DNA of 22,482 nt, taken from an uncultured Eubacteriales bacterium. GTDB lineage: Bacteria > Bacillota > Clostridia > Peptostreptococcales > Anaerovoracaceae. The position numbers and the translations under genes are program-made. The stretch spans positions 1 through 22,482 of the forward strand of contig UQOC01000032.1 in the NCBI GenBank assembly GCA_900542565.1. The letters are read 5' to 3'. This document shows positions 7,786 through 13,988 of this stretch, one piece after another; the first letter of the stretch is position 1, and each line of letters begins with the position of its first letter. The notes beneath the pieces were generated by a model, which worked only from the letters and a program-made list of their open reading frames with translations, was not told the DNA's origin and made no database searches.

Positions 7786-8994
7786 ATGTTTGATATTAAA
7801 GGAAAAGTCAATACTGCCGTATGCTATGCCACGGTAGTAGAGGATGAAGCCATAGAACAGGTACGGCGGATGTGCGACCATGAATTTACGGAAGGGTCCA
7901 AGATAAGGATAATGCCCGATGTCCATGTGGGCAAAGGCTGCACCATAGGGACGACCATGACGGTGATCGACAAGGCCGTTCCCAATGTGGTGGGCGTGGA
8001 CATAGGCTGCGGTATGTATACGGTAAAGCTAGAGCAGCAGGACATCGACCCGCAAAAGGTGGACGAAGCCGCGCACTTCATACCGAGCGGCAGAAATGTA
8101 TGGGAAGGGCGGGTAGAGCGCTTCGATCTCATGGACCTTCGCTGCTATAGAAACCTGAAAGACGCAAAACGGCTGGAAAAAAGCCTTGGTACTCTGGGCG
8201 GAGGCAACCACTTCATCGAGATAGACTCCGCTCCGGACGGCACTAAATACCTGATAATCCATTCGGGAAGCCGCAATCTGGGGAAACAGGTGGCGGAATA
8301 CTACCAGAAATTGGCTGTCGATCTTGCCATGGGAAAGGGAGAACTGTTTGAAAAGCGCCAGGAACTGATACGCACATATAAGGAGCAGGGCCGCCGTAAG
8401 GAAATACAGCCGATCTTGAGGGCCATGGAAAAGGAGTGGCAGCCGAAAGAACTGACGATGCCGGCGGACCTGTGCTACCTTTATGGGCAGTATCTGGAGG
8501 ATTATCTGCACGATGTGCAGATATGCCAGCGGTTTGCAGAGCGCAGCCGCAAAAAGATGGCGGATATCATACTGGAAAGGACCGGCATGAGCGGCGCAGA
8601 CGCTTTCCACACCGTACACAACTATATAAACACAGACGAGATGATACTCCGAAAAGGGGCCATAGCCGCCCACAAGGACGAACTGGTGCTGATCCCTGTC
8701 AATATGAGGGACGGCAGCGTCCTGGCGAGGGGAAAGGGCAACCCGGACTGGAACTATTCTGCGCCTCACGGAGCCGGCCGGATCATGTCCCGGTCAGTGG
8801 CAAAGAACACCCTTGACATGGAGACATACAGAAAGTCCATGGAAGGTATATACTCCACTTCTGTGAACAGTGCAACCTTAGACGAGGCCCCGATGGCGTA
8901 CAAGGCCCTTGAAGACATAATAGATGTGATACGGGAATCTGTCGATGTGATCGATATATTAAAACCTGTTTATAATTTTAAAGCCACTGATTAA
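7786..8994 (+). CDS. rtcB: RtcB-family RNA ligase (3'-phosphate/5'-OH)
   Basis: A 402-residue, short-form RtcB that would join RNA 2',3'-cyclic phosphate or 3'-phosphate ends to 5'-OH ends, using GTP and Mn2+. The catalytic set is present: VGVDIGCGM with Asp72 and Cys75, GGGNHFIE with Asn141 and His142, HSGSRNLG with His159, and APHGAGR with His328, the residue guanylylated in characterised RtcB. The N-terminal MPDVHVGKGCTIG is also typical. The ATG has an AAAGGAACGAG site and begins 21 bases after the AAA+ gene. No archease gene or RtcR regulator is visible in the window. Family assignment is very secure. Its role here, repair of tRNA or rRNA cut by a nuclease or splicing-type ligation, is inferred from neighbours. 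Confidence 0.96.
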   Translation: MFDIKGKVNTAVCYATVVEDEAIEQVRRMCDHEFTEGSKIRIMPDVHVGKGCTIGTTMTVIDKAVPNVVGVDIGCGMYTVKLEQQDIDPQKVDEAAHFIPSGRNVWEGRVERFDLMDLRCYRNLKDAKRLEKSLGTLGGGNHFIEIDSAPDGTKYLIIHSGSRNLGKQVAEYYQKLAVDLAMGKGELFEKRQELIRTYKEQGRRKEIQPILRAMEKEWQPKELTMPADLCYLYGQYLEDYLHDVQICQRFAERSRKKMADIILERTGMSGADAFHTVHNYINTDEMILRKGAIAAHKDELVLIPVNMRDGSVLARGKGNPDWNYSAPHGAGRIMSRSVAKNTLDMETYRKSMEGIYSTSVNSATLDEAPMAYKALEDIIDVIRESVDVIDILKPVYNFKATD

Positions 8995-9024
8995 TATTTA
9001 CATTTTCCGATATCCTGTCCCTCC

Positions 9025-9051
9025 CGTCCATTGCTTCTGCGGCAATGGACG
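9025..9051 (+). terminator. Stem-loop at the end of the rtcB operon
   Basis: A perfect 10-bp inverted repeat, CGTCCATTGC and GCAATGGACG, with a 7-nt loop. It lies 31 bases after the rtcB stop and 24 bases before the convergent LysR stop. The following CATTCTTCT is only moderately T-rich, so it is a plausible but imperfect intrinsic terminator, possibly serving both strands. Confidence 0.6.
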
Positions 9052-9074
9052 CATTCTTCTGACGGCATATACGA

Positions 9075-9968
9075 TCATCCTTCTGATCCGAGCATTTCCT
9101 GCAGATATTGCAAAAAGATATTTGCGGCCCTGGAAAATACCTGATACTTTTTCCATACGATAAAGCCGTGAGCCGCCAATTTAGGGGAAAAAGGGCGAAA
9201 ACAGAGATTGCTGCCATGTGTGTTGATAAGCCTGTCATAGCACAGGGCATATCCAAGTCCTTCATCAACAAGCAGAGAAGCGTTAAAAAGAAGGTTGTAA
9301 GTGGCTACAATATGCAGTTCTGCCTCTTCACGCCGTAGCCATCTGTTGATATACGATGCGTCACCCTTTTGATGGGAGACAATAAGGGGCTTATCCCACA
9401 GATCTTCAGGGCAGATGGATTCTTTCACAGCCAGAGGAGAATCCTTTCGCATCAGGACACCCCATGTATCTTCCATTGGAAGGGAGATCCTTTCATATTT
9501 CTGAGGATCCGTCTCTGTAAAGAGCAGACCGAAATCAATAAGGCCCTTGTCCAGATATTCGAGCACATGTTCTGCATTGCCGCTGGATATGTTATACCGT
9601 ATATCCGGATATTTCCGCTGTATTCGCTTTGCAACTTTTGCGAACAGGCGGACTATTTCAGTTTCACCGCTTCCTATGAACACATTGCCGGCGATGATTT
9701 CATCAGAACCGGATATTTCTTCTTCTGTCCTATGCAGGAGAAGGAGCATTTCTTCTGCGCGTTTGCGGAAGATCATTCCTTCCTCGGTTAAGACCACCCT
9801 GCGGGAACCTTTTACTCCCCGGATCAAAAGCTGTTTGCCCAGAGCCTCTTCCATTTTCCTTAGCTGTGTGGACAGGGCCGGCTGGGAAATATGCAGAGAT
9901 TCGGCTGCTGCGGTGATGTTTTGTTCTCTTGCTACCGCCAAAAAATATTCCAACAAACGAAAGTCCAT
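9075..9968 (-). CDS. LysR-family transcriptional regulator
   Basis: A 297-residue LTTR. The N-terminal winged helix-turn-helix begins MDFRLLEYFLAVAREQ and contains the family signature AAAESLHISQPALSTQLRKMEE. The remainder is a periplasmic-binding-protein-like effector domain. The start at 9968 is chosen because AGAGGTGATC lies just upstream and the HTH begins normally there. A longer open frame (to 10016) would start at a TTG that forms the -35 box of this gene's own promoter. It is divergent from the short-chain dehydrogenase, the usual arrangement for an LTTR and its target. The effector is unknown. Confidence 0.94.
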   Translation of the reverse strand: MDFRLLEYFLAVAREQNITAAAESLHISQPALSTQLRKMEEALGKQLLIRGVKGSRRVVLTEEGMIFRKRAEEMLLLLHRTEEEISGSDEIIAGNVFIGSGETEIVRLFAKVAKRIQRKYPDIRYNISSGNAEHVLEYLDKGLIDFGLLFTETDPQKYERISLPMEDTWGVLMRKDSPLAVKESICPEDLWDKPLIVSHQKGDASYINRWLRREEAELHIVATYNLLFNASLLVDEGLGYALCYDRLINTHGSNLCFRPFSPKLAAHGFIVWKKYQVFSRAANIFLQYLQEMLGSEG

Positions 9969-9987
9969 TAAGATCACCTCTATAGCA

Positions 9988-10016
9988 AGTATAAAGAGAA
10001 TTTTCATAAAAGTCAA
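9988..10016 (-). promoter_or_regulatory. Promoter of the LysR gene
   Basis: On the minus strand: -35 TTGACT (10011-10016), a 17-bp spacer, and -10 TATACT (9988-9993). Transcription would start near 9981, leaving a very short leader that carries the AGAGGTGATC ribosome binding site. Confidence 0.7.
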
Positions 10017-10033
10017 TTATGGAAAATGATAAT

Positions 10034-10072
10034 AAATAAGTATTTGCTATTAAAATAAAATGGTACTACATT
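10034..10072 (+). promoter_or_regulatory. Putative SDR promoter with overlapping AT-rich dyad
   Basis: A weak sigma-A-like promoter: TTGCTA (10044-10049), 17-bp spacer, TACATT (10067-10072). The dyad AAATA-AG-TATTT (10034-10045) overlaps the -35 and is a candidate LysR binding site, since LTTR sites are AT-rich dyads with T-N11-A. Both assignments rest on sequence only. Confidence 0.4.
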
Positions 10073-10109
10073 AGGATCAGGAACAGCAATATGCAAAGGA
10101 GATTATTCA

Positions 10110-10880
10110 ATGGAACAACAAATGTTAAAGGGTAAAGTCGCAGTGATTACCGGTGCAAGTTATGGCATGGGCAGGACCATAGCAGAGCTGTTTGCTGAGG
10201 AAGGTGCTGCGGTAGTCATCACGGCAAGGCACCAGGATAAACTGTACAGGGTTGTGCAGGGAATACGCCAAAAGGGCGGAAAAGCTGTCGGAGTTGTGGC
10301 TGATGTCTGTTCAACAGAAGATACAAGACGGGTGTTCCTGGCCGCCGTCAGGGAGTTTGGGGATGTTGACATACTTATAAATAATGCCGGGATTGGAGAA
10401 CAGAAATTGATAGATGAGACAGATGATGACTGGATGATGTATGTGATGAACACCAATCTGGGCGGGCCAATGCGATATATAAGGGAGGCTCTGAAAATCT
10501 TTCTGCCTAAAAATGACGGCGTGATCATCAATATTTCTTCCGTTAACGGCAATCGCCCTTTCTGCGGCGCTACATATACATCCACCAAAGGCGCTTTGAA
10601 CACATTGACCAAAAATGTGGCCATGCGCCTTATTGACACCAACATACGCTGCAATGCGGTTGCTCCCGGAGCCACGGTAACTCCGGCCCACCTGGCCAAT
10701 AAGGCTGGAGAACAGCCGGGAGGAGCGGAAATGCTCAAATACAGCGGACATTTTGTCTATTTTCCGGGACCCGAATGTGATCCCATGGATCAGGCATATG
10801 CCTGCCTGTATCTTGCCAGCAAGATGGGCCGCCATGTGAAAGGACAGGTACTGCAGGTATGCAACGGAGCGTTCCTGTAG
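10110..10880 (+). CDS. Short-chain dehydrogenase/reductase (SDR)
   Basis: A 256-residue classical SDR, a soluble NAD(P)(H)-dependent oxidoreductase with a Rossmann fold. Visible motifs: cofactor loop TGASYGMG (14-21), NNAGIG (91-96), catalytic Ser in NISSVNG (about 143-144), and YTSTK (Tyr156, Lys160). PGATVTPAH (186-194) follows as the usual post-catalytic loop. AGGAGATTATTC upstream of the ATG at 10110 is a good ribosome binding site. It is divergent from the LysR gene and probably its target. The substrate cannot be deduced, though the C-terminal region with VYFPGPECDP (217-225) is longer than in many fatty-acid-type SDRs. Confidence 0.95.
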   Translation: MEQQMLKGKVAVITGASYGMGRTIAELFAEEGAAVVITARHQDKLYRVVQGIRQKGGKAVGVVADVCSTEDTRRVFLAAVREFGDVDILINNAGIGEQKLIDETDDDWMMYVMNTNLGGPMRYIREALKIFLPKNDGVIINISSVNGNRPFCGATYTSTKGALNTLTKNVAMRLIDTNIRCNAVAPGATVTPAHLANKAGEQPGGAEMLKYSGHFVYFPGPECDPMDQAYACLYLASKMGRHVKGQVLQVCNGAFL

Positions 10881-10902
10881 ATGCATATAAGACTGCCATA
10901 AA

Positions 10903-10948
10903 GCATATCAGATGCCCAGTCTGTCTGCCCCATGGCCATCTGATATGC
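10903..10948 (+). repeat. 12-bp perfect inverted repeat between SDR and lipoprotein genes
   Basis: GCATATCAGATG (10903-10914) and CATCTGATATGC (10937-10948) pair perfectly, with 2 more G-C pairs inside after one mismatch and a loop of about 16 nt. No T-run follows, so it is not a standard terminator. It could be a processing or attenuation hairpin, or an operator for the downstream lipoprotein gene. Confidence 0.6.
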
Positions 10949-10994
10949 CGAAGATGGAGAGCAAAATAATTTTGATAAAAGGGGTGACAGGTTT

Positions 10995-11513
10995 ATGAAA
11001 GCGTTCATACTTATAACTCTTGCTGCCGTTTTCTCACTGACCGTATTGCTCACAGGCTGCGGCAGCATTGAGCAGACAGAGGCAGACAGTGGCGGTGTCC
11101 ATGCCGCTGCGCCCGATAACCAAAGTGATGATAGCGTAAATACCAAGGAGGAAAGCAGTCAAATGAAAATGATCGTGCAGGTTGGAGACAGCACATTTAC
11201 CGCAATTTTGGAAGAAAACGAAGGGGTGGATGCGCTGGTAGAAATGCTGAAGCAAGATCCGCTGACCATCCAGATGATAGACTATTCCGGATTTGAAAAA
11301 GTGGGGCCTTTGGGAACGGACCTTCCTGCCAGTAACCGGCAGATCACGGTACAGTCCGGGGATATTGTGCTGTATCAGGGCGACCAGATAGTTATGTTCT
11401 ACGGTTCCAATTCATGGAGTTATACCCGGCTGGGCCACATTGATGATCTTACCGGCTGGGAAGAGGCTTTGGGCAGCGGCGATGTGACTGTAACCTTTTC
11501 TTTGGAGGATTAG
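10995..11513 (+). CDS. Lipoprotein with cyclophilin-like fold
   Basis: A 172-residue exported lipoprotein. Residues 1-22 form a lipoprotein signal peptide ending in lipobox LLTGC, so Cys22 would be lipidated and the protein anchored outside the membrane. A low-complexity, Asp/Ser-rich linker runs to about 55. The rest (from MKMIVQVGDSTFTAIL) matches the small cyclophilin-like domain often found beside flavodoxin or aldo/keto-reductase genes in Clostridia. This family lacks proven peptidyl-prolyl isomerase activity. The ATG follows GGGGTGACAGG. The stop at 11513 is 3 bases from the flavodoxin remnant, so they were probably one operon with the SDR or with that reductase. Confidence 0.85.
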   Translation: MKAFILITLAAVFSLTVLLTGCGSIEQTEADSGGVHAAAPDNQSDDSVNTKEESSQMKMIVQVGDSTFTAILEENEGVDALVEMLKQDPLTIQMIDYSGFEKVGPLGTDLPASNRQITVQSGDIVLYQGDQIVMFYGSNSWSYTRLGHIDDLTGWEEALGSGDVTVTFSLED

Positions 11514-11516
11514 AGG

Positions 11517-11756
11517 ATGAGGATACTTGCTTTAAACGGGAGTCCCAGGATCTATGGAAATACCGCAGCTATGGTGTCGGCTTTTGCAGAGGGGGCGCAG
11601 GAAAACGGCCATCAGGTGGATGTGGTGAATGTATGCCGGAAAAAATTGCCGGGTGTCTTGCCTGCGAATACTGTCACAAAAAAGATTCCGGCCATGAGCG
11701 GCAATGTGTTCAGCAGGACGATATGCAGGAAGTTTATCCTCTGCTGGATGAGGCGA
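11517..11756 (+). pseudogene. Truncated, frameshifted flavodoxin-type NADPH-dependent FMN reductase
   Basis: The start MRILALNGSPRIYGNTAAM carries the FMN-phosphate binding loop GSPRxxGNT of this reductase family. After VNVCRKK the frame shifts at A6 (11640-11645). The expected continuation is in the next frame, KIAGCLACEYCHKKDSG then QCVQQDDMQEVYPLLDEA, with the family's paired cysteines. Restoring one A would rejoin them. The reductase then stops being recognisable at about 11756, where the family would continue with an SPIYY-type segment. In the original frame the ORF runs to a stop at 11801 with meaningless tail residues. About two thirds of the protein is missing, so it is not functional. 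Confidence 0.8.
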
Positions 11757-11887
11757 GAACGCATTGCAGCGAAGGCAGCGGTCTGGGCCTTGCCATCGTG
11801 AAAAGGATAGTAATGGACCATCAGGGGAGCATATATGCTAAAAACAGCGGCGGACTGGAAATCTGCATGGAATTTTCCGCAAGTTAA
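11757..11887 (+). pseudogene. C-terminal remnant of a sensor histidine kinase
   Basis: In frame with the second reductase segment, the sequence changes abruptly to RTHCSEGSGLGLAIVKRI, then HQGSIYAKNSGGLEICMEF. This is the G2 box and end of a HATPase_c domain. Everything upstream in a normal kinase (sensor, membrane helices, HisKA box, N and G1 boxes) is absent. The piece ends at 11887, 14 bases before the response regulator, so it was the kinase partner of that gene. A deletion between a reductase gene and the kinase gene explains the chimera. Confidence 0.8.
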
Positions 11888-11901
11888 AATGGAGGATAGA
11901 C

Positions 11902-12585
11902 ATGGACTGGATACTGATCGTGGAAGATGATGAACTGATAGCGGAACTGGAACGGGATTATCTTCTGGCCGAAGGCATGGGATCGGATATAGTCTCCGAT
12001 GGCTGTGAGGCTGTAATGCAATTCTGGAAAAGGAAATATGCGGCTGTGCTTCTTGATCTGATGCTGCCTGGAAAGAGCGGTTTTGACATCTGCCGGGAGA
12101 TAAGAGCACAGTCGGATGTCCCCATCCTCCTTGTCACTGCAAAAAAAGAAGATATTGACAAGATCAAAGGCCTTGGACTGGGGGCAGATGATTATGTGGT
12201 AAAACCATTCAGCCCGCTGGAACTCACTGCGAGGGTAAAGGCACATATGCATATACACAGTACATTGAAAGAAGAGGGCAAGGAAAAGGTGATATGCGCC
12301 AGACCTCTGCGCATATATCCTGAATCATACAGGGCCTATAAGGGTGAACAGCCGCTTGAACTTAAAGGAAGGGGATTTCAGCTCCTTTTGTTTTTTGTGC
12401 AGAATCCCAACATTGTTTTTTCAAGGGAAAGGATCTTTGACAGGGTCTGGGGTTACGAAGCCGTGGGAGACATGTCGACTGTTACGGTGTATGTGAATAA
12501 ACTTAGGGACAAGATAGAGGATGATCCGTCAGAACCGCGATATATACAGACAGTGTGGGGAATAGGATATCGGTTCAGGATATAA
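11902..12585 (+). CDS. OmpR/PhoB-family response regulator, partner kinase deleted
   Basis: A 227-residue DNA-binding response regulator. The receiver domain has the acidic pocket (Asp9, Asp10 in VEDDE), phosphoacceptor Asp52 in LLDLMLPG, Thr79 in LVTAK and Lys101 in VVKPFS. A PhoB-type winged helix (about 130-227) ends in GYRFRI. ATGGAGGATAG precedes the ATG at 11902. The gene is intact, but its adjacent kinase survives only as about 35 C-terminal residues, so in this locus it is an orphan. It may be phosphorylated by another kinase or by acetyl phosphate, or be on the way to loss. Targets are unknown. Confidence 0.94.
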   Translation: MDWILIVEDDELIAELERDYLLAEGMGSDIVSDGCEAVMQFWKRKYAAVLLDLMLPGKSGFDICREIRAQSDVPILLVTAKKEDIDKIKGLGLGADDYVVKPFSPLELTARVKAHMHIHSTLKEEGKEKVICARPLRIYPESYRAYKGEQPLELKGRGFQLLLFFVQNPNIVFSRERIFDRVWGYEAVGDMSTVTVYVNKLRDKIEDDPSEPRYIQTVWGIGYRFRI

Positions 12586-12625
12586 GGAAGGAAAGTGGTT
12601 ATCGGACATAAGGAGTACAGTAAAA

Positions 12626-12663
12626 ACCTGTTCCCTGACAGCTTCTGCTGCAAGGAAACAGGT
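12626..12663 (+). terminator. Imperfect stem-loop after the response regulator
   Basis: ACCTGTTCCCT (12626-12636) can pair with AGGAAACAGGT (12653-12663) with one mismatch. It lies between the convergent response-regulator and ArsR genes. No strong T-run follows, so a terminator role is tentative. Confidence 0.35.
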
Positions 12664-12690
12664 ACTCGTCACCGCAAAAAACAACGCGTT

Positions 12691-12975
12691 TCAGTCCCGG
12701 CAGTATTCTTCTTTGATAGCTCCGATCAGGGTGATCACTCTTTTATCTTCGATCCAGTAAAATACATTCATGCCGTGTTTTTCTGATGCCAGTATGCCTG
12801 CCGTCCTCAGCTGGTTCAGATGTTGGGACAGGGCCGAGGCAGTGATATCAGGTGTGTGCAGGTGTATATCGCTGACTGTGAGTTTTCCTTCGAGGAGAGC
12901 GCATAAGATCAGCAGCCTCTGTTCATTAGCCAGCAGTTTCAGCAGTTCCGCTATCTTCTTTGCCCGTTCTTCCAT
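12691..12975 (-). CDS. ArsR/SmtB-family repressor with a two-cysteine arrangement
   Basis: A 94-residue winged-helix repressor. KIAELLKLLANEQRLLIL begins the family core, and SALSQHLNQLRTAGIL is the recognition helix region. There is no ELCVCD-type metal motif. Its only cysteines are Cys25 (LLILCALL, early helix) and Cys92 (EEYCRD, last helix), 67 residues apart. That closely resembles the dithiol spacing of persulfide-sensing ArsR proteins such as SqrR and BigR, so thiol or sulfide sensing is an inference. The start at 12975 overlaps the membrane Fe-S gene by 50 bases. The core cannot be kept with any later Met. It is the third gene of the operon driven by the palindromic promoter and probably represses that promoter. 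Confidence 0.88.
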   Translation of the reverse strand: MEERAKKIAELLKLLANEQRLLILCALLEGKLTVSDIHLHTPDITASALSQHLNQLRTAGILASEKHGMNVFYWIEDKRVITLIGAIKEEYCRD

Positions 12976-13564
12976 AATCTTTTTCCTTCTTTCCGTTTCT
13001 TATCTTACATATTCCCTGGGTCATGGTCCCCATGGGACAATATACGCACCAGGACCGTGGCCTGAACAGTCCCATGGTCACAAGGCCCAGGACTGTGGAT
13101 GTGAGCATGACGCTGAAAAACCCGAAAGCAAACTGGCCTATCCATGGAGCCACAAAGCTCACATCTGCCCATTGCCACGGCAGCTTAAATACCCACAGGA
13201 GCGTGACCGTCTGCGAGAGGGGAGCGCCTGTAAACACTTTATAAGTGCTGAAAAGCATGAGCCCGAACATTATCATAAAGAAGGTCAGGAATCCGTAGCG
13301 GAACCAGGTGCTTCTCAGAAATTTAGGCGGCGGCACATTGCGGGACAATTTCAGCTTATCGCCCAGCAGTCCCAGGAGCTGGCCACGGCCGCAATAGCGG
13401 TTGCAGTAGGCCTTGCTGCCTCCGAATATGGCGATGAGCAGCGGTATGCAGAAAAACAGCATGCCCAGCCAGGCGAACAGAATATTGAAAAGCCCTAAAA
13501 ACAGGTAACAAAGCTCCACGATCCAGAGATGATCGTACCATTTTTTTGATCTTGCATTATTCAT
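12926..13564 (-). CDS. NapH/NosR-like membrane 4Fe-4S protein
   Basis: A 212-residue integral membrane protein counted from MNNARSKKWYDHLW. About four to five hydrophobic helices are visible (LFNILFAWLGMLFFCIPLLI; GFLTFFMIMFGLMLF; FAFGFFSVMLTSTVLGLVTM). Two cysteine clusters, YCNRYCGRG and CVYCPMGTMTQGIC, match the Fer4_5-type polyferredoxin membrane proteins (NapH, NosR C-terminus). These pass electrons between quinols or ferredoxins and a partner. The ATG at 13564 overlaps the ferredoxin TGA (ATGA) and has AAAGGGG upstream. A longer frame to 13654 only reads back through the ferredoxin gene. The electron acceptor is unknown. Confidence 0.87.
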   Translation of the reverse strand: MNNARSKKWYDHLWIVELCYLFLGLFNILFAWLGMLFFCIPLLIAIFGGSKAYCNRYCGRGQLLGLLGDKLKLSRNVPPPKFLRSTWFRYGFLTFFMIMFGLMLFSTYKVFTGAPLSQTVTLLWVFKLPWQWADVSFVAPWIGQFAFGFFSVMLTSTVLGLVTMGLFRPRSWCVYCPMGTMTQGICKIRNGKKEKDYGRTGKEDSGTAETAG

Positions 13565-13782
13565 AGTGCGCTGCCCCTTTCCACGCCGCCCCTTTCCACG
13601 ATCTCGATCACGGCCGCAGGACATGCTCTTGCACATTTTCCGCAGCCGACGCATTTTTCTTCGTCCACATGGGCGGCGATGCCGCAGACGATCTCAACAG
13701 CTTCCTTGGGGCAGATGCGTACGCAGCAGCCGCAGGCGACGCATTTTTTGCCGATCCGGCATACTTTAGGTGACTTGGCCAT
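13561..13782 (-). CDS. 2[4Fe-4S] ferredoxin
   Basis: A 73-residue bacterial ferredoxin with two complete cluster motifs: CVACGCCVRICPKEAVEI and CVGCGKCARACPAAVIEI (CxxCxxCxxxCP twice). It would carry electrons at low potential in the cytoplasm, most simply to or from the membrane Fe-S protein encoded next, with which it overlaps by ATGA. The ATG at 13782 has AAAGGAGT upstream. It is the first gene of the palindrome-controlled operon. Confidence 0.95.
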   Translation of the reverse strand: MAKSPKVCRIGKKCVACGCCVRICPKEAVEIVCGIAAHVDEEKCVGCGKCARACPAAVIEIVERGGVERGSAL

Positions 13783-13799
13783 AGCAACAGACTCCTTTG

Positions 13800-13835
13800 C
13801 AGTATATTAGTAATTAAGTAATTACTAATATACTG
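13800..13835 (-). repeat. Perfect 17-2-17 palindrome, probable ArsR operator
   Basis: The arm CAGTATATTAGTAATTA (13800-13816), a 2-nt centre AG, and its exact complement (13819-13835) form a 36-bp dyad. ArsR/SmtB proteins bind AT-rich dyads of the 12-2-12 type, and this site is a longer, perfect version. It covers the -10 box and start region of the ferredoxin operon promoter, so binding would block RNA polymerase. The operon's own ArsR is the natural candidate ligand. Confidence 0.85.
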
Positions 13836-13855
13836 TATCATCTGTCCTTTGTCAA
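13827..13855 (-). promoter_or_regulatory. Strong promoter of the ferredoxin-Fe-S-ArsR operon
   Basis: On the minus strand, consensus -35 TTGACA (13850-13855), exactly 17 bp, then -10 TATATT (13827-13832). The -10 lies entirely inside the right arm of the palindrome. The rest of the 206-base gap up to the next gene (13863-13988) is GC-rich, with no further feature I can support. Confidence 0.85.
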
Positions 13856-13988
13856 GTGTCAAGTCAAAAAATCTGAAGATCCAGCGCAGGCGGATGGAGT
13901 CTTTCTGACCGCCCGGTAGTATACGGGGCCGCGGCTGCCTGCTCAGGGCTGTTCGCTCAGGCCCGCGATATGCAGGCGTTCGCCTTAT

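Noticed and set aside
9969..10016. Extended LysR start at 10016
   Set aside because: The TTG is part of the gene's own -35 box, and the HTH begins normally from 9968 with a good ribosome binding site.
10903..10948. Calling the 12-bp inverted repeat a terminator
   Set aside because: No T-run follows on either strand, so it is kept only as an unexplained repeat.
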